A stretch of DNA of 64,000 nucleotides from Prionace glauca (GCA_037974335.1 CM075760.1:24661538-24725537), one strand, 5' to 3'. Shown: positions 43,001 through 55,218, counted from the stretch's first letter. The notes: generated from the sequence alone by a model not told the origin. Numbers and translations are program-made.

Positions 43001-43429
43001 CTGTGAATGAAAAATTAAAATCAACCCTAGTTCCCCTTCAGAAGCAGGACAGTAGTCTTCAGCCTGAAGGAGACCAAGTTGCCTTCGAGGTATCAATCTC
43101 CAACTATCGCCTTTCAATTTCTATAGGCGATGGCAAACCAGCTTGTTCTATGAAATTATTCCCTTTATTAAAGTATTGTAGCTGCTGTATCATTCTCATG
43201 AATCAGCATTACAACTAATACCACCCTGAACTCAGGAACAAAGTACTGGCCGTTGCTTTATAAGGTTAAGATGCATTTTGCAATATTTTACCCCTGTGCT
43301 GTGACCTGTGAAACACTCCGATACCCAATGTCTCTCCAAGTCTTACCGGCTGTCTCAAGAAAAAAAAAGGTCACGTCAAGGCCACCTCACTAACTTCAAG
43401 ACAGAAGGGAACATTATTTGAAAAGGAGA

Positions 43430-43740
43430 CAGTGGCATGGTGTGTTGTCGATGGGGTTGTAACCTAGGGCGACACTCTGTGGAAATAGATTCGAATCTCA
43501 CCACTGCAGATGGTGAAATGGGAATTTAATAAAAATCAGTGATTAAAAGTCAAATGATCACCATGAAGCCTTTGTTGTAAAAGCCCACCTGGTTCACGAA
43601 TGTCCTTTAGAAAAGTAAACCTGCTGTCTTTATCTGGCCTGGCATGCATGTGACTCCAGATTCACAGCAAAGTGGTTGACACTTAAGTGCCGTCAGGGAT
43701 GGAATATAAATGCACATCTCAGGAAGCAATAACAAAAATT
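43430..43740 (+). mobile_element. tRNA-derived SINE (second family), in CH2-CH3 intron
   Basis: It has a B-box-like AGATTCGAATCTCACC near 43488, then CATGAAGCCTTTGTTG, TGGTTCACGAATGTCC, GCATGTGACTCCAGATTCAC and GTGGTTGACACTTAAGTGCC. These blocks match a SINE type widely dispersed in sharks and other fishes. I cannot name the family with certainty. Confidence 0.55.
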
Positions 43741-43896
43741 GCTGTTGTGATGAAATTCTGAGTAGCGCTGTCCAAATGCAGCAAAATACATGACAATAAC
43801 TTAGAAATTGTTCGATGCTTTGTACTAACTTTAATAGATCCCTAATTCCAATTAACATCAGAATGGTATATTTTATACACGATTTGAGTCTCTTAC

Positions 43897-44208
43897 CCCG
43901 AGATACGCTGATGTTCAGACTCTGAGTGTCTCCTCGGTGAGTGACCTGGCAGGTATAGACCGCTTTGCTGAACCGTTCCCCAACGGAGACTGTCAGCCGA
44001 CTGCTGGCCGAGAAGTTCCCGTTCAATCGATAGGGGGGAGAGGTGACAATTCCTGAATGCGTGGGTTCCCCATTCTTCAGCCAACTCACTTCCATTGACC
44101 CTGGCTGGAAATCGATGATTGAACAGACGATGGTTGCAAATTTGCTGCTTGAGATTTCTTCACTCGAACTCACGGTGAGGATAACGGTTGGATGGAAAAC
44201 TGGAGGAC
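43897..44208 (-). CDS. IgM CH2 exon
   Basis: This 312-bp exon, phase 1 at both ends, follows an acceptor in TTTTTTTCTGAAG and ends at donor GTAAGAG. It reads (C)[39 protein letters not shown] and [10 protein letters not shown], ending LNISVSR. The first codon is split with CH1 and would be Cys, a possible inter-heavy-chain bridge. N-glycosylation sites: NFS and NIS. Confidence 0.94.
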
Positions 44209-44417
44209 CTTCAGAAAAAAAGCATATTCGTCATTTCCTGCAGAAGATGTGGATCAATTAAACTTTTGTTGACATTAGCAACTCATTTGCAGTCTATAGA
44301 CACTAGCCGGAACAATCCAGGGGTCTGGATTATGCACTTCTATTTAACTGAGTAATAACCAAGGCCCTACATGCTAACCACAGTGTTTCTGTTTCACACA
44401 AGCTCCATAACACTTAC

Positions 44418-44717
44418 ATGGTATTTCAACGCTCTTGACTGAGCTGCTGTGTTGAACCTCACAGTCAATTCTGGGGCATTCTCCCGCTGAGTCGCTGATG
44501 GTTAACTGGCTGCTCAGGGTGTAGGTTCCCTTCGTGTTTCGCACTGACGGGTAAGTCTTAAACCCAGTGGTGAACGGCTGCCCATTTTTCTTCCATGTCA
44601 CTTTGGAGACATCTGGAAGGTAATCCATCGCCAAACAGCCGTAAGTGATGGAGCCGCCGGAGTTCTGCTGCTGACAGGAAGAGACCAGGCCGTAGAGAGT
44701 GGGCGGAGACGGTGTCG
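44418..44717 (-). CDS. IgM CH1 exon
   Basis: This 300-bp exon follows acceptor CTTTCCCAG and ends at donor GTAAGTG. With the last base of JH the first codon is Ala, and it reads [24 protein letters not shown] carries the Cys expected to bond the light chain. Then [17 protein letters not shown] and [13 protein letters not shown] give the domain disulfide and Trp. Only 209 bp separates it from CH2. The upstream intron is unusually long and repeat-filled. Confidence 0.95.
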
Positions 44718-44814
44718 CTGGGAAAGAATAGCCAATTGAACAAGTTAGACTCTTATTTGCGTTTATTAAGTCATCAAACATATTGTTACAAATATGTTTC
44801 TATATTAGATATAG

Positions 44815-44955
44815 CTTTTGGCGTTGAAGGGATGAAGGGATATGGGTAGTAGATATGATCAGGATATTGATGAGCTCTGACCAAAGTGAATGGCGGAGTC
44901 GGCTCAATGGGCCGAATGGTCTACTCCGGCTTCTATTTTCTATGTTTCTATCTCA
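44815..44955 (+). mobile_element. LINE 3' tail in J-C intron
   Basis: GGCGTTGAAGGGATGAAGGG ... CAATGGGCCGAATGGTCTAC ... CTATGTTTCTAT, a CR1-like end. Confidence 0.6.
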
Positions 44956-45254
44956 AACATTGATTAAAATTATGGACTTTCCTAACACTTCCTGATTAAA
45001 ACATACATCCACCTTTGAGATTATGTTACTTCTATCATTTGGGAATTGTCATCTCTGCAGAAACTCATATCCCTTTCTCCACTTCTATCAAATTAGCAAG
45101 GAAAAAGAACACATTCTGTTAGTCTCAAAATGACATGTCATTCATGAGATTAACAGAGAAGAGCAAAGATTGTCTCCATTATTGCGGTAACCATTTATTT
45201 CTCAAACAACAACACTTTGTGATGAAGAAGTTGTCTCTTCGTTCATATCATCCT

Positions 45255-45370
45255 CTCACCTGATGAGGGAGCTCCAACGGTTTGTCATTCCAAATAAACC
45301 TGTTGGACTTTAACCTGGTGCAGTGAGATCCTTACTGTGCCCACAACAACCTCACTCCGGCATCTCCACA
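45255..45370 (+). repeat. Short dispersed repeat in J-C intron
   Basis: CACCTGATGAGGGAGCTCC ... CCTGTTGGACTTTAACCTGG, a single-arm relative of the fold-back at 6010. Confidence 0.6.
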
Positions 45371-45654
45371 CTAGTTTTGGAAATTGCCTGGGTTCAAACT
45401 GATTGAAGCCCCTTCCTCTCTCCAACTTACTGCCTCTCAATCCACAAAACGGAGATTGTGACTTTGATTCAAAACTACCTCCGGAATGAATACGTACTGA
45501 AGGATCAGGAAACTCTAAATGTGATTATAAATTCAAATAAATGCAACATTGACTAATTGAAGGATCATACATTAATAGTAAGATTTGGCCATTAGGGACT
45601 TGAAGTTTCCTCTATCATTCACTGAGATTACAGATGAGCTGATTGTGGTGCTAG

Positions 45655-46233
45655 CTCTATTCTGAACCTCCTCACTCCGCCCATCCATCACCCGCTCTCT
45701 GCTCATTTCCCCAGCTCTTTGCCCTTTCCCGTGGCTCTCTGCCTTTCGCGGTGGCTCTTTTCCCCTTTTATCCAGCTCTCTGTATTTCCACCTGGCTCTC
45801 TACACTTCCCTCCAGCTCTGTGCCCTCTCCCCCAGCTCTCTGCTCTTTCCCTCAGCCCCTTACACGTTCCGTCAGCTCTCTGCCCTCTGTCCCTGGTCTC
45901 TACCCTCTTTCTTCTTTCCCCCAGCTCTCTGACCTTTCCCCCTGACTCTCCTGCCCTTTCCCCTGCTCTTTCTGCCCTTTTCCTCGGCTCTCTGGCCTTT
46001 CTCCTGCCTCCCTGCCATTGTTCGTGCCTTCCTGCCTTTCTCCTGGTTCTCGCTCCTTTCCCTGGTCTTTCTGCCCTTTCCCCCATCTCTCTGCCCTTTC
46101 TTTCGGCTCTCCCCCCTTTCACTGATCTCTCTGCCCTTTCCCCCTGCTCCCTGTCCTTTCTCCACTCTCTCTGCCCTTTCCCCTTGCTTTCCGCCCTGTT
46201 CCCCGGCTGCGTGCACTTTCCCCCGCCTCTCTG
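45655..46233 (-). repeat. Degenerate GAGAGCTGGGG-type repeats, J-C intron
   Basis: On the sense (minus) strand this is G-rich with recurring AGAGAGCTGGGGG and GGGCAGAGAG words every 20-35 bp. By eye there are about seven AGCT sites. It runs directly into the 62-bp array. Confidence 0.8.
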
Positions 46234-46620
46234 CCCTTTCCCCAGCTCTCTGCTGTTTCCCCTGGCTCTCAGCCCACCCCCACCCCGGCTCTCTGCCCTT
46301 TCCCCAGCTCTCTGCTGTTTCCCCTGGCTCTCAGCCCACCCCCACCCCGGCTCTCTGCCCTTTCCCCAGCTCTCTGCTGTTTCCCCTGGCTCTCAGCCCA
46401 CCCCCACCCCGGCTCTCTGCCCTTTCCCCAGCTCTCTGCTGTTTACCCTGGCTCTCAGCCCACCCCCACCCCGGCTCTCTGCCCTTTCCCCAGCTCTCTG
46501 CTGTTTACCCTGGCTCTCAGCCCACCCCCACCCCGGCTCTCTGCCCTTTCCCCAGCTCTCTGCTGTTTCCCCTGGCTCTCAGCCCACCCCCACCCCGGCT
46601 CTCTGCCCTTTCCCTCGCCT
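46234..46620 (-). repeat. 62-bp G-rich tandem array, switch-region-like, J-C intron
   Basis: Six complete units start at 46234, 46296, 46358, 46420, 46482 and 46544, exactly 62 bp apart, then a partial seventh. The sense strand of each unit contains AGAGAGCTGGGGAAAGGG and GGGGTGGGGGTGGGCTGAG, with one AGCT per unit and four or more G runs. The array ends about 1.5-1.9 kb upstream of CH1. Confidence 0.9.
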
Positions 46621-46774
46621 CCTGTTCTCACCTGACTCTTTGTCATTGTCTGACCCCGAGCCCCCAGCGATTCCCTTCAGTTCTCTGCATTCCCAGGGCA
46701 GCTCCCACATTTAAACACCAAACTGCTGCTTGAGATCTTTCTTCTCTCTCGTTGCAGACCTTCGCCACACAGAT

Positions 46775-48165
46775 TTAGTGAGTGTGAGTGAGAGAATGTG
46801 AGTGTGTGACGGTGAGTAAATGAGTGAGAGTGGATGAGTGATGGTGTATGTGTGACGGAAGGTGGGTGAGTGAATGTGAGTGAGCGATGTCCTTTGAGTG
46901 ACGATGAGTGATTGAGGGTGAGCAAGTGTGGGTGAGGGTAAGAGAGCGTGAGTAAGTGACTGTGTGAGAGAGGGTAGGACTGAAGGAGGCTGAATGTGAG
47001 TGAAGGTGGCTGGATGAGTGTAGGTAAGCAAGATTGAAAGAATGAGGGAGAGTGAGTGAGCATGTGTGAAGGTTAGTGGAGGTGGGTAAGTGAAAGTGAG
47101 TGAGATTGAGTGAGTGAGGGTGAGGGAGTGAATGTAACTGAGTAAGTGAGGGTGACTGTGAGTGAGTCAGGGTGTGTTATTGAGGGTGTGAGACTGAGTA
47201 AGACTGGGTCAGTGAGGGTGGATTTTTGGGATGAGTGAATGAAGGTGAGTATGAATGTTGGTGACTGACTGAGGGTCGAAGTCAGTGAGTGAGGTTTCGT
47301 GAGTGAGGTTGAGTGTTTGATGGTGTATGAGTGTGGGTGGCTCAGTGACAGTGATTTAATGAAGGCGCGTGATTGAGGGTGCGTGAATGTGGGTGCATGA
47401 CTAAGGGTGTGAGAGTGAGTGAATGGAGGTGAGTGAGCGAATGTGACTGAGTCAGTGAGGGTGTGAGGATACGTGAGTCAGGGCGTGTGTTTGAGTGAAT
47501 GAGTGAGGTTGAATAAGGGTGTGTGAGAGCTTGTGGGTGAGTGTGAGGATGGGTGAGAGTGAGTGAGCGAGTATGAGTGAGTGATTGTGAGTGAGTGAGT
47601 GTATGAGGATGAGTGAGTCAGGGCGTGTGTTTGAGTGAACGACTGAGGTTGAATGAGGGTGTGTAAGAGGTTGTGGGTGAGTGAGTGAGAATGGGTGAGA
47701 GTGAGTGAGCGAATGAGTGAGTGAGTGTGTGAGGGTGAATGACGCAGGGTGAATCAGGATCAGTGAGTGCGTGAGGTTGAGTGCGTGCGGTTGAGTGCGT
47801 GAGGGCGAGTGCGTGAGGGCGAGTGCGTGAGGGCGAGAGCGTGAGGGTGGATGAGTGAGCAAGGTTGAGTGAGTGAGTGTGAGAGAATAGGCGTGAATGA
47901 GAATGAGTGAGTGAGGGAGAGTGAATGAGGGTGAGTGAGTGGGGGTGACTGTGGTTGAGTGAGTGAAGATGAGTGAATGAGGGAGAGTGAGTGAGAGAGT
48001 GTGCCCGAGAGGGAAGGTAGGTAAGATAAGGTGAGTGAGTGAAGTTCTTTGAGTGAGGATGAGAGATTGAGGGTGAGTGAGTGAAGTTCTTTGAGTGAGG
48101 ATGAGAGATTGAGGGTGAGTGAGTCAGTGTGGGTGAGGGTGAGAGAGTCAGTGAGCCACCTCCTC
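46775..48165 (+). repeat. GTGAGT/GAGTGA low-complexity array, J-C intron
   Basis: The plus strand is almost wholly GTGAGTGAGTGAGGGTGAG variants for 1.4 kb. Its G-rich strand is opposite to that of the 62-bp array. It creates long false frames on the minus strand. Confidence 0.9.
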
Positions 48166-48745
48166 CTCTCCCTCTCCATCGATCTTTCCCCGATTCTCTC
48201 CATTGATCAGCTTTCAGTAACAGGGCTGTGTAAAGTCAGGAATCAGTGTAGATCACCGGGCAGCTGCTTTAATGTCGGGGCCTTTCTTTCAGAAACACGG
48301 ATCAGTGAACAAATAGACAGACTGAGGGAGCTGGAAGGGAAGCTTCCAGCAAAACTCGGGTCGCACAGGAATCAAACACCAAGTTTACACCAGTATTGGG
48401 GAGCCAGGCGGACTTAGTCTCAGCCAGATCCCTTCTTATTGATTGTGTCTTTGTGTCCGGTGTAACACATGGAAATCCCTACTTCTGACCTCATGTTGGA
48501 TGAAATGTGTCATTGATGAAGCAATAGAAGATTGTTGGTCCCAGAACAGCCCCCTGCCGAACTCCTGCAGTGATTTCTCAGCTTAAATGTTTGACCTCCA
48601 ACAACCATCACCATCTTGCTTTGTGCTAAATATGACTCCAAACAGAGAAGAATTTTCCGCTGAAACTTATTCACATGAGTTTTACTCGGGCTCCTCGATC
48701 CCACCCTCATTCAAATGTTAGTCAGGGAGGGGGAGGGGGTGGCCG
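48166..48745. other. Intron DNA, no feature seen
   Basis: Unique-looking spacer between the GTGAG array and the SINE. Confidence 0.4.
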
Positions 48746-49044
48746 AGGCGGCACAGCGATTAACGCTGCTGCCTCACAGTTCAATTCCCGATATGGGTCA
48801 TTGTGTATGGAGTTAGTAAGTTCACCCGTGTCTGCTTGGGTTTCCTTCGGATGCTCCTGTTTCCTCCCACAGTCCAAAGACGTTTGGGTTCTGGGGATTG
48901 GCCGTGTTAAATTGCCGCTTAGTTTCAGGAGGTCTAGTTAGAGTAAACACATGTGGTTATGGGGATAGGGATTCCTGTTGATGCAGACTCGATGGGCTGA
49001 ATGGCCTCCTTCTGTACTATAGGATCTTGTGATTCTATTCTATG
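48746..49044 (+). mobile_element. tRNA-derived SINE in J-C intron
   Basis: GGCGGCACAGCGATTAACGC head, TTTCCTCCCACAGTCCAAAG body, GACTCGATGGGCTGAATGGC tail and a TTCTATTCTA end. Part of the tRNA-like head is missing. Confidence 0.8.
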
Positions 49045-49059
49045 ATGTGAATGACAGTC

Positions 49060-49910
49060 TCTCTGACGTATGTGAGATGGAAAGTGTGTGAGAGGGTGTT
49101 TGGTGTGTGTTTGATAGAGAAAGAGAGTGAATGTGTGTGTGAAGGTACCTGTGTGTGACAGACTGTGTTTGCACATGTGTGAGACAGTGGGCTGCGTTTG
49201 CAAGAGGGGGCAGTGTACCTATTGGAAAGCAAAATAAACTGTTCATGTGTGTGTGGAAGTGTGCACGGGATTGTGTGTGAGAGAGAAAGATGTGTGCAAT
49301 GTGTGTGGGTGACAGAAGCAAAGTGTGTGTGTGTGTGTGAGAGAATGTTTGCACGAGACTGTGTTTATGTGAGAGACTGTGTCTGTGTGTAAGTTGGAGT
49401 GTTGCATAGGTCTATGTTTGTGAGAGAGTGTGAGAGAGCTAGTGTGTGAGAGCAAGAATGTACAGGTGTGAGGTAGTGTGTGCAAAAGGCATAGAAATAT
49501 ATGTGTGTGTGTGAGAGAGAGAGAGACAGATGTGTGTGCAAGAGGAATTGTGAGAAAGTGTGTGTGAATAAATGTGAGACAACTTGAGCGTGTGTGACAG
49601 AGTTTGGGAGAGAGAGTGCGTGTGCGAGAGTCTGAGACTATGCTTATGTGTGTGTTTGTGTCTGCGTGTAAGAGAGAATGTGTATGGAGATGTGTGCGTC
49701 TCAGTGTTTTTGTGTATGAGAGACTGACTGAGAGAGCGAGAGTATGTCTGGATTTGTATTTGAGACAGAGTATGTAGACCGTGAGAGAAAGAGAATGTGT
49801 GTGAGAGATGTCGTATGAGAGAGAAAGTAAGTGTGTGTATGTATGTGTGAGAGAATATGAGCGTCTGTATGTGTGTGAGAGTGTGTGATGTGTGTAAATC
49901 TCTATCTGGC
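49060..49910 (+). repeat. TG/GAGA-rich low-complexity array, J-C intron
   Basis: TGTGTGTGAGAGAG variants for about 850 bp on the plus strand, directly after the SINE. Confidence 0.85.
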
Positions 49911-50930
49911 TGATTCAGTCTGGAAAAGCACCCTCACTCCACACATACTCACCCACTCACACAGTAAGTGGGAGTGACAAGCGAGCACAATACGGACTGT
50001 GGGGCACGGGTTGGAAAAACATTTAAATCTTTCACAAGTCATTCACAATTAAATAATTTCCTCTTTCCTCAATGAGAAAAACTTGTAAAATCTCACGGAA
50101 TCTGACACAATCCAGGGCAAAGCCACCCACAAGATTACCCACCTCCTCATTCACCCTATTCACTCTCTCCATCACTAACAAACAGTGTCAGCACCGTGTG
50201 TATTATATACAACATGCACTGCAGCAACTCACCAAGGCTCCATAGATTACACTGTCCAAACCCGCTGCCTTTACATCCTAACAGGACAAGGGCAGCAGCC
50301 ACATCTGAAACACTATAACCTGTAAGCTCCCCTGTAAAACACACACCATCCTGACCTGAAACAATATCTCAATTCATTCATAATCGCTGGGTCAAAATCC
50401 TGGAACTCCCTGCCTAACAGCAGGGCAGATGCCTGCAGCATATGGACTGCAGTTGTTCAAGGATGCTTCATATCAATACTTCGTGAAGGAACAATTAGAT
50501 TAAAAATTCTGGCCGAGCAAATGTCTCTAAAATGCCTTTAGAAGATTAAAAATAATATGCAAGTGAATTTGACACTTCAACTGTCAAACTAAACAATTCA
50601 GGGGCTGCTGTAGTACGGAGCACAATATAGTAAATCTCACTTTGTGTTTGTTCATCGAACATTCCCAAAGCCGGTACATCACTGCTTAAAAATCACCCAA
50701 TTCTCCCTCTAAAGTCTGATGTTTCTGCTTCTCTGATAGACACAATATGCTTCAGAGACTTCATTTCTGAGACACCGAGTCAAACAGTCACATTTCCCAC
50801 AGATACAAGTGCATTGAAGAAATAAATCAAATTTCACTTCCTGCAGTACAGGAGAAGGAATCAAAAGATTTATAAACAGTCAGGGAGATTCCTGGTCCCA
50901 ACACAGTGACCACACGCCCAGAAACAGAAC
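49911..50930. other. Intron DNA; worn dispersed repeat near 50390-50470
   Basis: CTGGAACTCCCTGCCTAACA ... CATATGGACTGCAGTTGTTC resembles a dispersed repeat also seen at 60700-60845. Otherwise anonymous. Confidence 0.5.
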
Positions 50931-52600
50931 AGACACAAACAGTTCAACAGTTGAGTTCCCAGCAGAAAGATCTGTTCAATCTGTCAATTTCAAACTGTTG
51001 GATTCTCATTAATCAATAGTCAAGTTACAACAGAAAATCAATAACCTATTTTAAATTAAGCGGGTATTCATTTCAGAACTCCTCTCGACTTTTAATTATT
51101 TCTCTCTGCCTGTATCACTTCGCGAAAATTGTGTAAAAATGTAATTTCGCTGAAAAAGAGCAAAAATAACAGATTCAGGACAGTTCAATGTCCCTATCAG
51201 AGATACAGTGACACAGTAACAGTTTAATGTCCCTAACAGAGATACAATGACACACTAAGAATTAAACAAACCGGGAAATATTTACATTGAAAATCGTTAC
51301 CTGATTGGATCTAATTTCTTAATTAAATGTAATCAACAAAATTATCAAGGCAAAACAATTTATCGAGCCGAGCACAGCTGAGTAAAGAAATGTTTTGGTT
51401 TTGAATTCATTTTGATACAATTAAATATTCTCTAAGACTGATGATATTTTGCACGCTAGTGCAATATTCAAGGTATTTTGTTTTGAATTAATCAGCGTTA
51501 ATATTACATTTTAAGTTATTGTTAATTGTCAGTTAGTTCTCCTGTCAGCTGATTTGTTCTCTGTAATAAAATGAGTTTTCAATCATTCAAAACGTGTTTC
51601 TGTCCCCAACATTGTTAAATAATTAGATTACAATTAAATCTCAATGTTAAACTATAATTTCAAATTACTGAATGGAAACATTCAAACATCTGTCATTCAT
51701 TTACTTAAATCTAATCACATTGTAATATTTTACTTTTTCACTTTGACTGCAAATATCTTATTACAACGAACAAACGAGTTAAAAATGCAGATTTCTGACT
51801 TTGTCCAGACTGTAACGGCCTGGCCGTTTGAAATCAATAATACTGCTTCCTAGATTTAATAATTTAGGCCACCCATATAACAACTTCATTACTGAACACA
51901 TTGTTTAATTAAAGAAGACCTGAATTCAACAGTGCAAACACAAAGACGATAATTGATTCAAATCCTCTGTAACGCTAAAAACACGATGCAGAATATAAGT
52001 CTCAACCTTTTCTTCATTATAATATTTAATAAGAATTAAACATAAGCTTCAGTTAGTATGAATTCTTCCATTCTGTCATTTATTCTTCCATTCTGTCAAT
52101 TATTCTGTGTTTAACATTAATGGGAGACATGATGTTATTAAGTGCTGAGCTAATATTATTTTTATAGTATTTATAATATCATATTATTTTTATATAAAGT
52201 AATCTTTTTGAATTTCAAGCATTTAATTGTCAGTCGGTAGCCAGTTTCTGTTGACACTTTACTACAATTCAAACACAATCATTTGAACAATTTTACTTGA
52301 GTGTCAGCGAATTCCATCTGTCAGAAAACTGTGTTCAGTCTGTCAAATTTTTATAAACCGTTTGATTCTAATTGATCAAAGGTCAAATTACAACAGTGAA
52401 AAAATCAATAAACATTTTAAATTAACCTGATGTTCATTTTAAAACTCCCTTTGCCTTTTAACTATTTCTCCCTGACTGTCTCAAATCACAAAAACTGAGC
52501 AATTATTTTTCTGAAAATGAGGACTTCGAATATAACAGATTCAGGGCAGTGTAATGTCCCTAACAGAGGTACAGTGAATTGTAATTCATGTTTTATTTTA
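50931..52600. repeat. J-C intron, diverged direct duplication
   Basis: 50930-51250 and about 52290-52590 share an ordered series of words (ATCAATAGTCAAGTTACAAC / ATCAAAGGTCAAATTACAAC; AACAGATTCAGGACAGT / AACAGATTCAGGGCAGT; AATGTCCCTAACAGAG in both) about 1.35 kb apart. AT-rich, no gene. Confidence 0.65.
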
Positions 52601-53500
52601 CTATGTAACCATTAGTTAACATGAATAAAATGCCCTAACATATATTTATTGTATTTTCCGAAACATTTCTGCTTTATCCCTAAAGAATATTCAAAGGCAA
52701 TTTTATTTTCATTTAGCCAGAACTGTTCAGTTTCACTGAGCGTAAACAATGCAAAAACAATTGAGGAACACTAAACAATTTCACAAATTTTGAGATACGA
52801 TAAGTAATTAATTATCTCGGTATCTAACTTAAAAAAATACTTAGAACGGATAATCTGGTTCCAATTGCATAGAAAAAAAATTAATAATCGGATACAAAAA
52901 TTTCCAAAAAGGAAATTATTCTGCAAAACTCGTATTCCAGTAAATGCGAACTTAATCTGGGATATACCGATTAATGCAAAGTATCTTGTTCAATTGAGCA
53001 CGGCTGTGAAAACAGCAGGTTATCATTGAAATAGCTTCTGGAATTGTCACAAAATATTTCCAGTCTGGAAAATGTTCTGGTCATGTTAATTGTGTGAAAT
53101 ACACAACAGAACTATTAAAGGGGATTATTGCTAAATTATTAATATAAAATAATCTGTGGTGAATATGGAGTTAAATTACCGATTAATAATTCTTTGATTT
53201 ACATTAATTTTACTATTAAACTTGTTCATGGGAAGTTTGTGATTGCAGCAAAGACTTAGTGTCCGAATGAGCGTTGTAAATCATGACTCACTTGAATTTG
53301 TAAACGTTATTTAAAATTTCTAAAAATGCTGTGATATCTTTTAGGTGTTCTTTCCCCCCAACCTACTTGTTTTCTCCCTTCATAGATTTTCAAACTCAAA
53401 GATTGTTTCTGTTCAACCAGAAAACATCTAAACTCTCAACGGCACCGTTATACACTATTTAAACAACACAGAAATAATGCCACAAAGCCAAACCATAGCA
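52601..53500. other. AT-rich intron DNA, nothing seen
   Basis: No frame, repeat or motif that I can support. Confidence 0.5.
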
Positions 53501-54930
53501 CAAATTTTAAACATTCACAGTGACTGCACCACAGAATCTCCTCAGCAGAAACACAACAAAACACATCAATGAGGGAATGAAGCCGCTTCACAGAAAAACA
53601 GATCAATTATCCATTCAACAGAATCAAATGTAACATTGCAAAATAAATCTCAATATCGAAGCTAGCAAACCAGCTGTTAATCAATTATTAAACTAAACAG
53701 AAATCTAGAATAATAGCAATAGCATTGCGAGGAGGTGGAATTTGTCCAACAAATTAGCATTGCAACTTTATCACATCTTATTCATATTGGGTCATATTTC
53801 AAACATATTTAAACATTTGGATGGTAAAAGTTTCAGCCATCAAATGCCACCGAGATTAAACATTGCAGACACCCCAAAATCTGAATGCAGTGACAAACTA
53901 TGTTCTGAACGAGCGGCTTAAGCCGTTATGACTAAAGATTTTAAACATACAAATACAATAAAGCCTGCTTTATTTCTCCCTGCAGTCATGCATCAAGCAG
54001 TTGCGACCCGCAGAATGTTCATATTCAATCACAAAACGTGTAACAGCTCAGTGTCACTAAGTTCAAACAATGCAGAAACACCAAATTAAATCACAAATTT
54101 TACGTTTTTAAAGTCAACCAGGTTCATAATCTCAAAGAACAAAGAACAACCCAGCACGGGAAACAGGCCCTTCGGCCCAACGAGCCCGCGCCGCCACATC
54201 ACCCCACACCTATTCTACCCTGCATATAGAATCAGCATAGAACCCTACAGTGCAGAAACAGGCCCTTCGGCCCATCGAGTCTGCACCGAACACAATCCCA
54301 CCCAGACCCTATCCCCATATCCCTACACATTTTATCTGCTAATCCCTCTAACCTACACATCCCAGGACACTAAGGGGCAATTTTAGCATAGCCAATGAAC
54401 CTAACCCGCACATCTTTGGACTGTGGGAGGAAACCGGAGCACCCGGAGAAAACCCACGCAGACACGAGGAGAATGTGCAAACTCCACACAGACAGTGACC
54501 CGAGCCGAGAATCGAACCCAGGACCCTGGAGCTGGGAAGCAGCAGTGCTAACCACTGTGCTACCGTGCCGCCCAATCTCCTCACCAGAGGAAAAAAAAAC
54601 GCATCACTGAGAGACTGAACCCCGCTTCATGCAGAAGCAGTACAATTCTACAAACACTTTCAACAGAATCAAATATAACATTTACAGAAATGTTTAATAT
54701 AAATTCCAGCCAATTATCCCATCACCAAACTAATTAATGTTTAGAATAAGCAGAAAATATTGCACAGCAGCACCAGCATTGTGAGTGAGTGGAACATTTT
54801 CACAAGATAAATATAGAAATTTTAGATTTTCTACTATTTTTGATTTAAATTTCAAACACTTGTGCAGTAGATGGATCAACCCGCAGCCACTAGATGTCAC
54901 CGAGATTAAACGCTGCAGAAACGCTGAATT
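53501..54930. repeat. J-C intron, second diverged direct duplication
   Basis: 53540-53870 and 54600-54920 share CAACAGAATCAAATGTAACA-like and CACCGAGATTAAACATTGCA-like words in the same order, about 1.05 kb apart. A SINE and a LINE tail (54130-54572) sit between. Confidence 0.6.
54228..54572 (-). mobile_element. tRNA-derived SINE, full length, antisense, in J-C intron
   Basis: From right to left: GGCGGCACGGTAGCACAGTG head, GGGTTCGATTCTCGGCTCGG B-box region, body with CTGTGTGGAGTTTGCACATT, and the tail GCACTGTAGGGTTCTATGC. It is the best preserved SINE in the window, so a young copy. A LINE tail abuts it at 54135-54227. Confidence 0.88.
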
Positions 54931-55216
54931 GTTTAACAGACATTCGGCTTTCAAAGTAATCCAACCACACAGTAACCTCAACAGATAAACACAAAATTCC
55001 AACAATTTGGGATTGAATCCCTCAGCAGCATCTCTTGTCATGAAACAGCGGAATTCTAAAACCCCTTAGCAGCAGAATCACAGGAAACATTGTAACAATT
55101 CTCAAACCGAGAATCCACCAAACTCACATTTATGTTACCACATGGATTATTAGTACAGATAAAAATATAAAGCAAAGACACATGTAAATCAGTTACTCAA
55201 TAAGTGGATGGTTCTT

Positions 55217-55218
55217 AC
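55217..55218 (-). other. JH splice donor
   Basis: ACGACAG|GTAAGAAC at the end of JH; phase 1, matching CH1. Confidence 0.85.

Noticed and set aside
45719-46714. 331-codon Pro/Leu/Ser-rich open frame on the plus strand
   Set aside because: It is the antisense of the C-rich intron repeat; a period of 62 bp makes the frame repeat approximately and avoids stops.
47452-48203. Long Ser/His/Thr/Leu repeat frames on the minus strand
   Set aside because: Translation of the GTGAGT array; low complexity only.
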